A stretch of 64,000 bases of DNA from Massilia psychrophila. GTDB taxonomy: Bacteria > Pseudomonadota > Gammaproteobacteria > Burkholderiales > Burkholderiaceae_D. A program made the position numbers and the translations under genes. This document shows, piece by piece, positions 20,180 to 29,231 of the stretch (position 1 is its first letter; each line of letters opens with the position of its first letter). Location: contig NZ_PDOB01000002.1 of the NCBI RefSeq assembly GCF_002760665.1, positions 1 to 64,000 of the forward strand. The letters are read 5' to 3'. Under the pieces are notes generated by a model that made no database searches, was not told the DNA's origin, and worked only from the letters and a program-made list of their open reading frames with translations.

Positions 20180-21886
20180 CTACACCCCGCGCGGGATCGC
20201 ACCCAGCAGCGTCCTGGTGTACGCATGCTGGGGATTGCGGTACAACTCATCCGAGTCGGCCAGTTCCACCACGCTGCCCTGGTGCATCACCATCACCTGG
20301 TCGGCCATGTACTTGACCACCGACAGGTCATGCGAAATGAAGATGTAGCTCATCCCCAGCTCGTCCTGCAGGTCCTGCAGCAAATTGAGCACCTGCGCCT
20401 GCACCGACACGTCGAGGGCCGACACCGACTCGTCGCACACCAGTATTTCCGGCTTCATCGTCAGGCAGCGCGCAATCGCGATGCGCTGGCGCTGGCCGCC
20501 CGAAAACTCGTGCGGGTAGCGGCCGAACGCCTGGGCCGGCAGGCCAACCTTCTGCAGCAGCGCGTGGGCCTCGGCGATGCGCTCGCCATCGTTGGCGCCG
20601 ATGCGGTGGATCCGCATCGGCTCGAGCAGGATCTGGCCGACCGTGAAGCGCGGGTTGAGCGAGGCGTACGGATTCTGGAAGATGATCTGGATGCGCCGCT
20701 TGTAGGGCATAAAATCGCGTTCGGACATCGAGATCAGGTCGCGTCCTTCGAACATCGCCGTGCCCGAGGTGGCCTGGTGCAGCCGCAGCAAGGTCAAGCC
20801 GACGGTGGTCTTGCCGGAACCGGATTCGCCCACCACGCCGAGCGTCTTGCCGCGCGCCAGGGTGAACGACACGTCCTTGACGGCCTTGAATTCGCGCTTG
20901 CCGAACAAGCCTTCGCGAAAGAAAAAACTCTTCGACAGCTTGTCCACCACCAGCACCGGCACGTCGCCCGCCTGCGTGCCGCGCGAGCGCTGCGGCTGCG
21001 CCGCTACCGCCACCATTGCACCGCCGGCAATATAGTCGTCGATCACCGGCAAGCGCATCGGCCGCTCGTCCAGGTTCGGCCGGCAATGCAGCAGCGCCTT
21101 CGTGTAGTCGTCGGCCGGCTGGCTGAAAATCTGCCGCACTGCGCCCTCCTCGCGCACCACGCCGTGCCGCATGACGATGACGCGGTCGGCGATCTCGCCC
21201 ACCAAGGCGAGATCGTGGGTGATGAACAGCACCGACATCCGGTGCTTTTTTTGCAGCTCGGCGATCAGCGCCATGATCTGCTTCTGGATCGTCACGTCCA
21301 GCGCCGTGGTCGGCTCGTCGGCGATCAGCAGCTTGGGCTCGCAGGCGATTGCCATCGCGATCATCACGCGCTGCTGCTGGCCGCCCGACAGCTGGCTCGG
21401 GTAGGCGTCGATCTTGCGCTCAGGGTCGGGGATGCCGACTTCGCCCAGCAACGCCAAGCTGCGCGCGCGCGCCTGGCGGCGGCTCATGCCCATGTGCAGG
21501 CGCAGCACCTCGGCGATCTGGAAGCCGACCGTGAACACCGGATTGAGCGACGACATCGGCTCCTGGAAGATCATCGAGATGTCCTTGCCGCACAAGGTGC
21601 GCCGCTCGGCCGGCGCCATTTTCAACAGGTCGCGGCCATCGAACAGGATGCGGCTGGCCGCATCGACCTTGCTGTTTTCCGGCGCCAGCAGGCCCATCAC
21701 GGCGAGCGAGCTGACCGATTTGCCGCTGCCCGATTCGCCCACCAGCGCCACCGTCGCATTGCGCGGCACGTCGAACGAGATGCCCTTGACGGCCTCGAAG
21801 CTGGTTTTTTTATCGAGCCGAAAGGAAACGCGCAGGTCACGCACCTGCAGCAGCGGGCCGGCGTCGTGAGTGGAATCTTGATTCAT
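20180..21886 (-). CDS. Peptide/solute ABC importer ATPase, two fused ATP-binding domains
   Basis: 568 residues with two complete ABC cassettes in tandem, as in YejF and related proteins of the peptide/opine/nickel uptake class. Domain 1 has GESGSGKS, LSGGQQQRVMIAMAIA and LLIADEPTTALDV. Domain 2 has GESGSGKTT, FSGGQRQRIAIARCL and ILVCDESVSALDV. Fusion removes the need for separate D and F ATPases. It is the last gene of a four-gene minus-strand operon (binding protein, two permeases, ATPase) and starts 9 bp after the second permease gene. ATG 21886 is the start. Confidence 0.95.
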   Translation of the reverse strand: MNQDSTHDAGPLLQVRDLRVSFRLDKKTSFEAVKGISFDVPRNATVALVGESGSGKSVSSLAVMGLLAPENSKVDAASRILFDGRDLLKMAPAERRTLCGKDISMIFQEPMSSLNPVFTVGFQIAEVLRLHMGMSRRQARARSLALLGEVGIPDPERKIDAYPSQLSGGQQQRVMIAMAIACEPKLLIADEPTTALDVTIQKQIMALIAELQKKHRMSVLFITHDLALVGEIADRVIVMRHGVVREEGAVRQIFSQPADDYTKALLHCRPNLDERPMRLPVIDDYIAGGAMVAVAAQPQRSRGTQAGDVPVLVVDKLSKSFFFREGLFGKREFKAVKDVSFTLARGKTLGVVGESGSGKTTVGLTLLRLHQATSGTAMFEGRDLISMSERDFMPYKRRIQIIFQNPYASLNPRFTVGQILLEPMRIHRIGANDGERIAEAHALLQKVGLPAQAFGRYPHEFSGGQRQRIAIARCLTMKPEILVCDESVSALDVSVQAQVLNLLQDLQDELGMSYIFISHDLSVVKYMADQVMVMHQGSVVELADSDELYRNPQHAYTRTLLGAIPRGV

Positions 21887-21895
21887 GTGCGCGCC

Positions 21896-23020
21896 TTATT
21901 TCAATTTCGGGTCGAGGGCGTCGCGCAGCGCATCGGTAAACAGCGAGAACGCCGTCACCAGCAGCGCCATCGCGAACGCGGCGGCGGTCAACTGCCACCA
22001 TTTGCCGAGGATCAGCTCGTTCTGCGCCTCGTTCAGCATGCTGCCCCACGACACCACTCCGACCGGCACGCCGAAGCCGAGGAAGGACAGGATCACTTCG
22101 GCCTTGATGAAGCCGACCACCAGGATCGACAGCTGCACCAGCGCGACGTGGCTGACGTTGGGGAAGATGTGGGCGAACATCTTGCGCCAGCTCGATGCGC
22201 CGATGGCGTCGGCCGCCATCACGTATTCGCGCGCCTTGTGTTTCATATATTCGGCGCGGATCAGGCGAAATGGGCCGGTCCAGCCGGTCAGGCCGAGGAT
22301 CAGCACCATGGTGGTGACACCCTTCTGCTGCAGCACGGCGGCCACTGTCAGGATCATCAGGATCGACGGGATCGACGTAAAGATGCTGTAGAACCAGTTG
22401 AAGAAATCGTCGACCAGTCCGCCGTAATAGCCGGACACGGCGCCGAACAGCGTGCCCAGCGACACCGCCAGCAAGGCCGCCACCAGGCCGACCACGATCG
22501 AGGTTTCGGCGCCTTTGATGGTTTTCTTGATGACGTCGTGGCCCCATTTGTCGGCGCCGAACGGCAGCGTTTCACGGCGCGCAGTTTGCTTGGCCGCGAC
22601 GTCGCCGGGCGTGGCGGCGCGCAGTTCGGCGCGCAATTGTTCAACCTCGGCGGCGAGCGGGTCGACCTGGCCGTACATGTCCAGCGCAGCGGATGTAACC
22701 TGCCGCGCGCCTTTCCCCAATTCTGCGCGGAGTGCCTTGATATCGTCGGCCAGCGGGTCGAAGGCGTTGTCGGGCAGCGCCGCTTCCGGCGCGCCAGGTG
22801 ATTTTGCGGCGAGGCCGCCGGCCGCTCCGGCAAAGCTCGGCGGCGCGTAGTTGACGCCGACTTCGTCTTCCCAGTCCGCCACGATCAGCCCGCTCGAGGA
22901 CAGCGCCAGCATCGCCAGGAAGGCCGCCACCACCGCCAGCGACACCATCGCCACCTTGTCGGCGCGCAGGCGGCGCCAGGCCAGCGCCCACAGGCCGGGG
23001 GAAGTTGCTCGATTGGTCAT
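21896..23020 (-). CDS. ABC transporter permease, DppC/YejE type
   Basis: 374 residues from ATG 23020, with AAGGAC upstream. It is an inner-membrane permease with the OppC-type N-terminal segment (LAWRRLRADKVAMVSLAVVA), then a large periplasmic insert of about 120 residues, and then the permease core with five membrane segments. The EAA-type loop, which contacts the ATPase, is EYVMAADAIGASSWRKMFAH. The insert between the first membrane segment and the core is longer than in OppC, as also seen in YejE. It forms a heterodimer with the product of 23040-23978. Confidence 0.93.
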   Translation of the reverse strand: MTNRATSPGLWALAWRRLRADKVAMVSLAVVAAFLAMLALSSSGLIVADWEDEVGVNYAPPSFAGAAGGLAAKSPGAPEAALPDNAFDPLADDIKALRAELGKGARQVTSAALDMYGQVDPLAAEVEQLRAELRAATPGDVAAKQTARRETLPFGADKWGHDVIKKTIKGAETSIVVGLVAALLAVSLGTLFGAVSGYYGGLVDDFFNWFYSIFTSIPSILMILTVAAVLQQKGVTTMVLILGLTGWTGPFRLIRAEYMKHKAREYVMAADAIGASSWRKMFAHIFPNVSHVALVQLSILVVGFIKAEVILSFLGFGVPVGVVSWGSMLNEAQNELILGKWWQLTAAAFAMALLVTAFSLFTDALRDALDPKLK

Positions 23021-23039
23021 GCTGTACGGGTCCTTCGAA

Positions 23040-23978
23040 TCAGGCAAGTTGAACCCGCGGATCGACGGCCTGGTACATCAGGTCGGTCAGCAGGCTGAAG
23101 ATCATGGTGGCGGCGGCGACGTAGACGGTGATTGCCTTGATCACTGGAAAATCGCTGCGTTCGACCGCGAGGATCACTTCGCGCCCGATGCCGGGAATGC
23201 CGAAGAAACGCTCGAGCAGGAAGGCGCCGATCAACAGCGCCGGCAGGTTCGACATGACGTGGGTGATGATCGGGATCGCGGCGTTGCGCAGCACGTGGAC
23301 CCACATGATGCGCGTCTCGCCCAGGCCCTTGGCGCGGGCGGTGCGCACGTAGTCCTGGTTGGCCTCGTCGAGCACGAAGCTGCGGTACAGGCGCAAGGTC
23401 GGCGCGATCGACACGGCCAGGCCGATGAGGATCGGCAACATTGCGTAGCGCAGCAGGTTTTCGCCGAACTGCTCGCCCCAGCCCTGCACCGGGAACAGGC
23501 CCAGCTTGTAGGCGAAGCCGTACTGGAACACGATGATGTAGACCAGGATCGAAATCGACATGCCGACGGTGCAGGCGATCATCACCGCGCGGTCGGTGAG
23601 CGAACCGCGCACGAAAGCGATTGCCAGCGCCAGCGCGATGCCGAAGAAGGTTTCGAGGATGGTCAGCGGAATCAACACCGTCAGCGACGGCCCCAGCCGC
23701 GTGGCGATGATGCGCGACACCGCCTCCCCGGTGGCCCAGGAATTGCCGAAGTCGAAGGTGACTATCTGCTTGACGAAAATCCCCAGCTGCACGTAATACG
23801 GCTGGTCGACGCCGAGCTGCTTGCGGATGTTGGCGATCGCCTCGGCGTTTGACATCTTGCCGGCCAAAATGTAGGCAGGATCGCCACCGACCCAGTTAAA
23901 CAGCAGGAACACCAGCACGACCACACCGGCCATGGTCGGCAGCATCTGCCACAGGCGGCGCAGGATATATGAAAACAT
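23040..23978 (-). CDS. ABC transporter permease, DppB/YejB type
   Basis: 312 residues with about six membrane segments. It begins FSYILRRLWQMLPTMAGVVV, the usual OppB-type opening, with the conserved periplasmic DPAYILAGKMSNAEAIANIR segment. The EAA loop is VRTARAKGLGETRIMWVHVL. GGAG lies upstream of ATG 23978. It sits 18 bp after the binding-protein gene and 19 bp before the second permease gene. Confidence 0.94.
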   Translation of the reverse strand: MFSYILRRLWQMLPTMAGVVVLVFLLFNWVGGDPAYILAGKMSNAEAIANIRKQLGVDQPYYVQLGIFVKQIVTFDFGNSWATGEAVSRIIATRLGPSLTVLIPLTILETFFGIALALAIAFVRGSLTDRAVMIACTVGMSISILVYIIVFQYGFAYKLGLFPVQGWGEQFGENLLRYAMLPILIGLAVSIAPTLRLYRSFVLDEANQDYVRTARAKGLGETRIMWVHVLRNAAIPIITHVMSNLPALLIGAFLLERFFGIPGIGREVILAVERSDFPVIKAITVYVAAATMIFSLLTDLMYQAVDPRVQLA

Positions 23979-23996
23979 GTTGAATACTCCAAGGGG

Positions 23997-25772
23997 TCAG
24001 CCCCCTAAGTCGATGTACTGCCACTCCTGCTTGAGGATCGGGTGCTTCTTGTAGCCCATCACCTTCGGTTGCGCCAGCATGTTGCGGTAGCGTGCGTAGC
24101 CCATGCGCGAGGCGGCGGTCACTTCGATGCGGCGTGCCATCTGGTGGTACAGCACGTCGCGCTCTGGGCCGGCCGGCAATTTCTGCGTCTTGGCATACAT
24201 GGCGTCGTATTGCGGGTCGGCGAAGCAGCCGGCGTTGTTCTGGTTCACGTTGGGGCCGTAGTACAGCTGCATGAAGTTGTCACCGTCCGGGTAGTCGGCC
24301 ATCCACTGGTAGTTGCGGCTTTGCACTTTGCAGAGCTGCTCGGCCTTCAGCAGGTCGCTAAAGATCATGCGGTCATTGACCATCCTGATGCCGATCGACA
24401 AGTACGTCTTGCGCCACACTTCGGCCTGCAGCACGCCGCTGGCCTCGTTGCGCGAAACGTAACGGATGACCAGCGGCTTGCCGTCGGGCAGAGTGCGCCA
24501 GCCGTCCTTGCCTTTCTTGTAGCCGAAACGGTCGAGCAGGCGGTTGGCCAGCGCCGGGTCGTATTGCAGCAGGCTTTTATAGGCCGGGTCGTGGCCCACC
24601 ACGCCGGGCGGGATCGGGAAATCGACCTGCTCGGCCTGGCCGTTCCAGACGATGGCGATTTCCTCGTCGATGTTGTGGGCGATGGCGATGGCGCGCCGCA
24701 GCGCGATCTTCTCGCGACTCATGCCGCCCAACAGCGGGTCCTGCATGTTCCAGTAGTAATAGGTTACTTCCGGGTCCATCTGGCGCGACAGTTGCACGCC
24801 CTTGGCCGCCAGTTCCGGGCGCAGTTTGCCATTCAGCAGTGCTTTCGGCGCCAGCGGGCCATCCAGCCAGAACAGGTCGGTACCGCCGCTCTGGAACGAC
24901 AGCCAGCGCGACTGGTCCTCGGTCATCACCGAAATGTCGACCCGCCCGATCTGGCCGATCCGCTTGCCCTTCATCTGGGCGATGATGCGCTCGTCATCAG
25001 GCGTGCCGTTGCCTTTGAAATCCCAGGTTTCCACCCGGTGGTGCGGATTGCGCTCGAGCACGATGCGGCTGCCGCGCACCCATTCGCCCAGGGTGTAGTA
25101 GCCGGTGCCGACCGGATTGGACGCCACTTCGCCTTTGACGTCGCCATATGCGGCCACCACTTCGCGCGCCAGCGCCGAAGTCGGGTCGTGCGCCAGGATC
25201 ATGCCGAGGTTGAAGTCGGTCCGGGTCAGGTGGATGCGCAGCGTGTATGGGTCGAGGACGTCGAAACCTTCGACCTTGGCGTCGTAATCGAAGCGGCCGG
25301 TCTTTTGGGCATCAAGAGCCAGTTTGTCGAAGCCGATCACCTTGCCTTCGAACAGCCAGGCGTGCGGCGCACCCAGTTTTGGATCGAGCAGCCGTTTCCA
25401 GGAATACACAAAGTCGGCCATCGTCAATTCGCGCGGCCGGCCCTTGAAGGCCGCGTCGGGCGTGAACAGGATGCCGCGCCTGAGGCGGATGGTGTAGGTC
25501 TTGCCGTCGGCCGACACTTCCGGCAGCGCGGCGGCGGCCTGCGGCACCAGTTTGGCTGGGCGCGCCAGATAGTCGTAGGTGTACAGGGTTTCGAAGATGG
25601 CCTGGGTGACGTGGGCCGAGTACAGGTCGCGCGCGGTGGCCGGATCGAAACCGGTTTCGGCGGCGGGGAAAATGTAGCGCAGCGTCTTGACCGGTTCGGC
25701 TGCTGCCACCATCACCGGTGCAGCGCCCAGCAGGCCGAGGCAGAGCAGCAGGGTAGCCCAGGCGGTTTTCAT
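23997..25772 (-). CDS. ABC transporter substrate-binding protein, family 5
   Basis: 591 residues from ATG 25772; an earlier in-frame start at 25856 would add 28 residues before the signal peptide and was rejected. The signal peptide is KTAWATLLLCLGLLGAAPVM, cleaved near AAAEP; there is no lipobox, so the protein is soluble in the periplasm. The SBP_bac_5 (OppA/DppA) fold is recognised from DGKTYTIRLRRGILFTPDAA and the ELTMADFVYSWKRLLDP signature. It should deliver peptides or a similar ligand to the two permeases encoded directly downstream. The sequence does not resemble YejA itself, so the ligand is open. Confidence 0.92.
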   Translation of the reverse strand: MKTAWATLLLCLGLLGAAPVMVAAAEPVKTLRYIFPAAETGFDPATARDLYSAHVTQAIFETLYTYDYLARPAKLVPQAAAALPEVSADGKTYTIRLRRGILFTPDAAFKGRPRELTMADFVYSWKRLLDPKLGAPHAWLFEGKVIGFDKLALDAQKTGRFDYDAKVEGFDVLDPYTLRIHLTRTDFNLGMILAHDPTSALAREVVAAYGDVKGEVASNPVGTGYYTLGEWVRGSRIVLERNPHHRVETWDFKGNGTPDDERIIAQMKGKRIGQIGRVDISVMTEDQSRWLSFQSGGTDLFWLDGPLAPKALLNGKLRPELAAKGVQLSRQMDPEVTYYYWNMQDPLLGGMSREKIALRRAIAIAHNIDEEIAIVWNGQAEQVDFPIPPGVVGHDPAYKSLLQYDPALANRLLDRFGYKKGKDGWRTLPDGKPLVIRYVSRNEASGVLQAEVWRKTYLSIGIRMVNDRMIFSDLLKAEQLCKVQSRNYQWMADYPDGDNFMQLYYGPNVNQNNAGCFADPQYDAMYAKTQKLPAGPERDVLYHQMARRIEVTAASRMGYARYRNMLAQPKVMGYKKHPILKQEWQYIDLGG

Positions 25773-25993
25773 CAACGGAGGTTTCCTTCGTGCACGGCAA
25801 GGCCGAAAAAGAGCGTAACGATAGCGCATATTTGCCTGTCGCGGCGGCAATTCCACCGCACTCGCGTCGGCGCCGCCGGCGCTTTTTTGCGGCAGCGCAG
25901 CAATCCGCCTCCTTCGTTACGCATGTCGGCCCGGCACTGCAGGTTATTGCATCGCAGCAAATTTATCTTTCCAGTTTTCACCTAAAAAGAACT
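25773..25993. other. Upstream region of the ABC operon
   Basis: This 220-bp stretch must hold the promoter of the minus-strand ABC operon, but I see no convincing -10/-35 pair. A GC-rich hairpin with six T on the plus strand (25870-25888) resembles a terminator, but no intact plus-strand gene precedes it. Confidence 0.4.
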
Positions 25994-26135
25994 AGCAATG
26001 GCGTGCGCGTCGATCGCGAGTCCAAAGGAAATCTGCAATGGGATACCCGCCTCGACATGAACGTTGTATACGCCGACCTATAACCGCGTCACCAGCTATA
26101 CCGATCCGAGCGCAGTGCGCTTCACCGTAAAATAA
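25994..26135 (+). pseudogene. Remnant of the C-terminus of an Oar-like TonB-dependent receptor
   Basis: In one plus-strand frame 25994-26077 reads as SNGVRVDRESKGNLQWDTRL then DMNVVY. After a frame change near 26072-26079 the sequence reads YTPTYNRVTSYTDPSAVRFT then VK and a stop at 26133-26135. Both pieces look like the last strands of Oar-like TonB receptors: a W-D-T-R-L-D-x-N-V-x-Y strand, and a Y-x-R-V-x-S-Y-T-x-P-x-x-V-R-F-T strand just before the C-terminus. The segment that normally separates them is missing, so an internal deletion with a frameshift is inferred. A terminator follows immediately. No upstream part of the gene remains. Confidence 0.45.
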
Positions 26136-26163
26136 AAAAACCCCGGGAAGGCCCGGGGTTTTT
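26134..26163. terminator. Bidirectional intrinsic terminator
   Basis: CCCCGGG (26141-26147) pairs with CCCGGGG (26152-26158) around a 4-nt loop, with seven A on the left and five or more T on the right. On the minus strand it ends the TBDR gene that stops at 26223. On the plus strand it directly follows the receptor remnant. Confidence 0.9.
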
Positions 26164-26222
26164 GATTGCGCCGCATGCGCAGCGCGGTCGCCAGCAAAGG
26201 CTTGCGCCCCCACCACGACGAA

Positions 26223-29021
26223 TTACTTGAACTTGTAACCGGCGCTGACGTAGACGAAACGGCCGCGTGGATCGTACTGGTTGATGTCGTAGCCGCCCTG
26301 GAACTGATTGCTGACAGGAACGAAAATCCCTGGCTGCTTGTCAAATAGGTTGCGAACGCCGAAATTCAGGTTCAGGTTCTTGATCGCCTTGTACGACAGG
26401 TTGAAGTCATACAGCGACTGCGCCGAGATGAAGTTGCGCACACCGTCGACCGCACGGTTACCCGTCTCGTAACGGCTTGAGTAGTTCTGGGTCAACGTCA
26501 GGGCCAGCTTGTTGAGCGTCCAGGTCGTGCTCAGCGCATGCTTCCAGCGCAGCACCACACCGCCGCTGTCAGCACCGAGTACCGGGTCGCCATTAGCATC
26601 GACGATGGTGCCAACCTTGTGCGACACAGTGCCGCCCGGGCTGGTCTGGTCGAACCTCTGCATGTACGTACCGTTCAGGCTGAAGTCGAACTTGCCAACG
26701 GTGCCGGTGTTCAGGCGATACAGCGCGAACAGGTCGGCGCCGCGAACGTCGGCACTGCCGGTGTTCGCCAGGATAGACTTGACGAGGTCGACGTCGTTGC
26801 CGCTCAGTGTGACCAGGTTGGCGTACGCCGGATCGCCGCGACGGAAGCCCGAGACCACTTCCTGGGTCGACGGAGTAGCCAGGATGTCGCTGACCGCAAC
26901 CTTGAAGTAGTCGATACCGATCGTCAGGTTGTTGATCGGCGAGAGCACCAGGCCAGCCGAATACTGCTTCGATTTCTCTGGCTGCAGGTCCGGGTTACCG
27001 CCGCTGAGCGCATTGACTTGCAGGTTGCTCTGCTTGGTTGCCGGGTCGGTGAACTGCGCCGAGGTGCCAACGCTTTGTGGCGTCCACAGGTCGGTCAGGG
27101 TTGGCGCGCGAAAGCCGGTGCCGGTCGACGCGCGTACCAGCACGCTCTTGACTGGCTGGTAACGAACGTTGACCTTGTAGTTGGTCGATTGGCCGACGTC
27201 GTCGTAACGGTCGTTGCGCACCGCAGCGCCGAGGTCGAGGTTCTTGAGCAGCGGCACGTTCACTTCGGCGAAGGCCGAATTGATCGTACGGCTGCGGCTC
27301 ACCGGAGGAACGCTGCCACCCAGGCCGGCCACGTCGCCCGCTTCGAGCGCAGGGCTCGGGTTGGTGTTGTAGCTCTCGTGGCGCGATTGCAAGCCAGCGG
27401 CGTACTGCGACGTGATGCCGGCAAGTTTCGGCAGGTCGCCGGCAACCTTGGCGTCGAATACCTGGCTTTTCGACTGCGCGTTCAGGGTGTCGCCGGTGTA
27501 TTGGGCCGCCTTCAGCTTCGTCGCCAGGGCGCCGGTCTGGACACCGCCGTCAACCCACGGATTCCAGTTGTTGGTCGGATCGTTGATGATCCTGGCATAA
27601 GCAACCTGGGAGAAATAACCACCGGGCACGGAGCCGTGCAGGGTACTGCGGTTGCTGGTCATCGCCACTTCGTAGTCCTGCTCGGCGAAGCTACCCTTGA
27701 CGCCGACCACGACACGCGATTGCGCCGCTTCGTCGAGGCTGGAACGGCCGCCGAAGTCGAACACGCGCGAAGTGATCGCCAGCGGCTGGCCGACCAGGCT
27801 CGAGAAACCTTGGCTGTTCAGGTAAGGCACGGCGATCGACTGGTACGCCGGGTTGCTCGGATACAGCAACAGCGCCGGGTCGACGCCCTGCTTCTTGAAC
27901 TCGGCATCGCTGGTCAGGAAGCTGCGGCGGACCGGACTGCCCTGGAAGGTTTGCGTCACATTGCTCTTCGAGTACATCATGTCCGAGAACAGTTCGGCGT
28001 TCGCGCCCAGCTTGACAGTGAAGTTACCGGTAAAGTTGGTCAGTTCGCGATCCGGCACCAGGCCGACAAAACCGTTGCTGTCGAATGCGCAAAACGGCGC
28101 ACCTTTGGTGGTGTTGGTGGCGCTCTTGTACATCTGGATCTTGGCGCAATTGTTGCTCGCGGCCAGAGGATTGCCGTAGCCGGTACCCGGCGAGTTGCCG
28201 AAGCCGGCAACGCGATCTGGCAGACCCTTGGCATAGTTGCCAGGAATGATCGCGCCTTCAATATTACCTTGGCCGGTAGCGCCGGCGGTGTAATACGGCG
28301 CGTTGTTGCCCGAGGCCGCGTAGGCGCGGTCCTTGGCGAACAGCGCTTCTTCCTTCTCATGCGAGGCGGACAGCACGACGCTGAAACCATCGGTGTCGAT
28401 GTTGCCGAAACCGCCGGTGGCGCTGAATTTCTTGCTCTGGCCGCCGCCTTTGGTGCTCGGCGTGCCGTACCCGGCGGTCGCTTCAAAGCCCTTGAAGTTC
28501 TTCGACAGGATGAAGTTGACCACGCCGGCGACGGCGTCGGAGCCGTACACACCAGATGCGCCGTCTTTCAGCACTTCGACGCGCTCGATTGCCGCCAGCG
28601 GAATCACGTTGACGTTGACGGTGGCGCCGCCGCCGCCGGCGAACGCCGCGAGGCGGCGACCGTTGACCAGCACCAGAGTGCGCTCTGCACCGAGGCCGCG
28701 CAGCGAGATCGACGACAGGCCATAGGTGGACGAACCGGCACCGGTGGCGTTGCTGGTGCCGCCCGACGACGATAATGCGGTAATCGAGGTCAGCAGCTGC
28801 TCGGTGCTGGTGGCGCCGGTACGGGTAATTTCTTCACGGGTCATGACCTGGACCGGCAACGCAGTCTCCGAATCGACACGTTTCAGGGACGAACCGGTAA
28901 TTTCAATACGCTGCATCGCAGCTTCCTGCGCGATTGCCGGAATTGCAAACCCCAGGCTGGCGACGACGCCGCCAGCGAAGATGATTCGAACCGAGCGCGC
29001 AAGCATTTTTTCTTTTAACAT
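26223..29021 (-). CDS. TonB-dependent receptor
   Basis: 932 residues. It is an outer-membrane importer with signal peptide SVRIIFAGGVVASLGFAIPA, cleaved before QEAA. A TonB-box-like MQRIEITGSSLKR is followed by the plug (ISLRGLGAERTLVLVNGRRL; VEVLKDGASGVYGSDAVAGV) and a barrel of about 700 residues ending in VYVSAGYKFK. The GS-x-(I/L)-KR start is typical of a large TBDR family in Massilia-like and Xanthomonas-like bacteria that often takes up carbohydrates or peptides. The substrate cannot be read from the sequence. GAGGAG upstream supports ATG 29021. An AT-rich perfect inverted repeat lies about 90 bp upstream of the start. Confidence 0.93.
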   Translation of the reverse strand: MLKEKMLARSVRIIFAGGVVASLGFAIPAIAQEAAMQRIEITGSSLKRVDSETALPVQVMTREEITRTGATSTEQLLTSITALSSSGGTSNATGAGSSTYGLSSISLRGLGAERTLVLVNGRRLAAFAGGGGATVNVNVIPLAAIERVEVLKDGASGVYGSDAVAGVVNFILSKNFKGFEATAGYGTPSTKGGGQSKKFSATGGFGNIDTDGFSVVLSASHEKEEALFAKDRAYAASGNNAPYYTAGATGQGNIEGAIIPGNYAKGLPDRVAGFGNSPGTGYGNPLAASNNCAKIQMYKSATNTTKGAPFCAFDSNGFVGLVPDRELTNFTGNFTVKLGANAELFSDMMYSKSNVTQTFQGSPVRRSFLTSDAEFKKQGVDPALLLYPSNPAYQSIAVPYLNSQGFSSLVGQPLAITSRVFDFGGRSSLDEAAQSRVVVGVKGSFAEQDYEVAMTSNRSTLHGSVPGGYFSQVAYARIINDPTNNWNPWVDGGVQTGALATKLKAAQYTGDTLNAQSKSQVFDAKVAGDLPKLAGITSQYAAGLQSRHESYNTNPSPALEAGDVAGLGGSVPPVSRSRTINSAFAEVNVPLLKNLDLGAAVRNDRYDDVGQSTNYKVNVRYQPVKSVLVRASTGTGFRAPTLTDLWTPQSVGTSAQFTDPATKQSNLQVNALSGGNPDLQPEKSKQYSAGLVLSPINNLTIGIDYFKVAVSDILATPSTQEVVSGFRRGDPAYANLVTLSGNDVDLVKSILANTGSADVRGADLFALYRLNTGTVGKFDFSLNGTYMQRFDQTSPGGTVSHKVGTIVDANGDPVLGADSGGVVLRWKHALSTTWTLNKLALTLTQNYSSRYETGNRAVDGVRNFISAQSLYDFNLSYKAIKNLNLNFGVRNLFDKQPGIFVPVSNQFQGGYDINQYDPRGRFVYVSAGYKFK

Positions 29022-29107
29022 TAAATTGAACTCCTCTTTGGATTTTTGGGTGCCGTCTTACGCGCCGGGACACGGTACGCGACGTTCTTTCCTACATACG
29101 ATCCGCA

Positions 29108-29130
29108 TATATAAATAACCTATTTATATA
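29108..29130. promoter_or_regulatory. Perfect AT-rich inverted repeat upstream of TBDR
   Basis: TATATAAATA (29108-29117), ACC, TATTTATATA (29121-29130): 10-bp arms without mismatch, 87 bp upstream of the TBDR start at 29021. It could be an operator for a dimeric regulator. It is too AT-rich, and has no T tract, to serve as a terminator. Confidence 0.5.
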
Positions 29131-29231
29131 CAACGCATGCCGCATGGAACCATTTCGTCAGAGGAGCTGTCAAATTTCAATTTTTTTAAATGCAAGAAAA
29201 CAACAAAACACGAAACTTCTCCCTTGACGGG

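Noticed and set aside
20225-22801. An 858-codon plus-strand frame opposite the ABC ATPase and permease genes
   Set aside because: Same antisense artefact; both minus-strand genes have complete motifs.
25870-25888. GC-rich hairpin followed by six T on the plus strand
   Set aside because: No plus-strand gene precedes it, and on the minus strand it lacks a T tract. It may be left over from a lost gene, but there is nothing further to support it.
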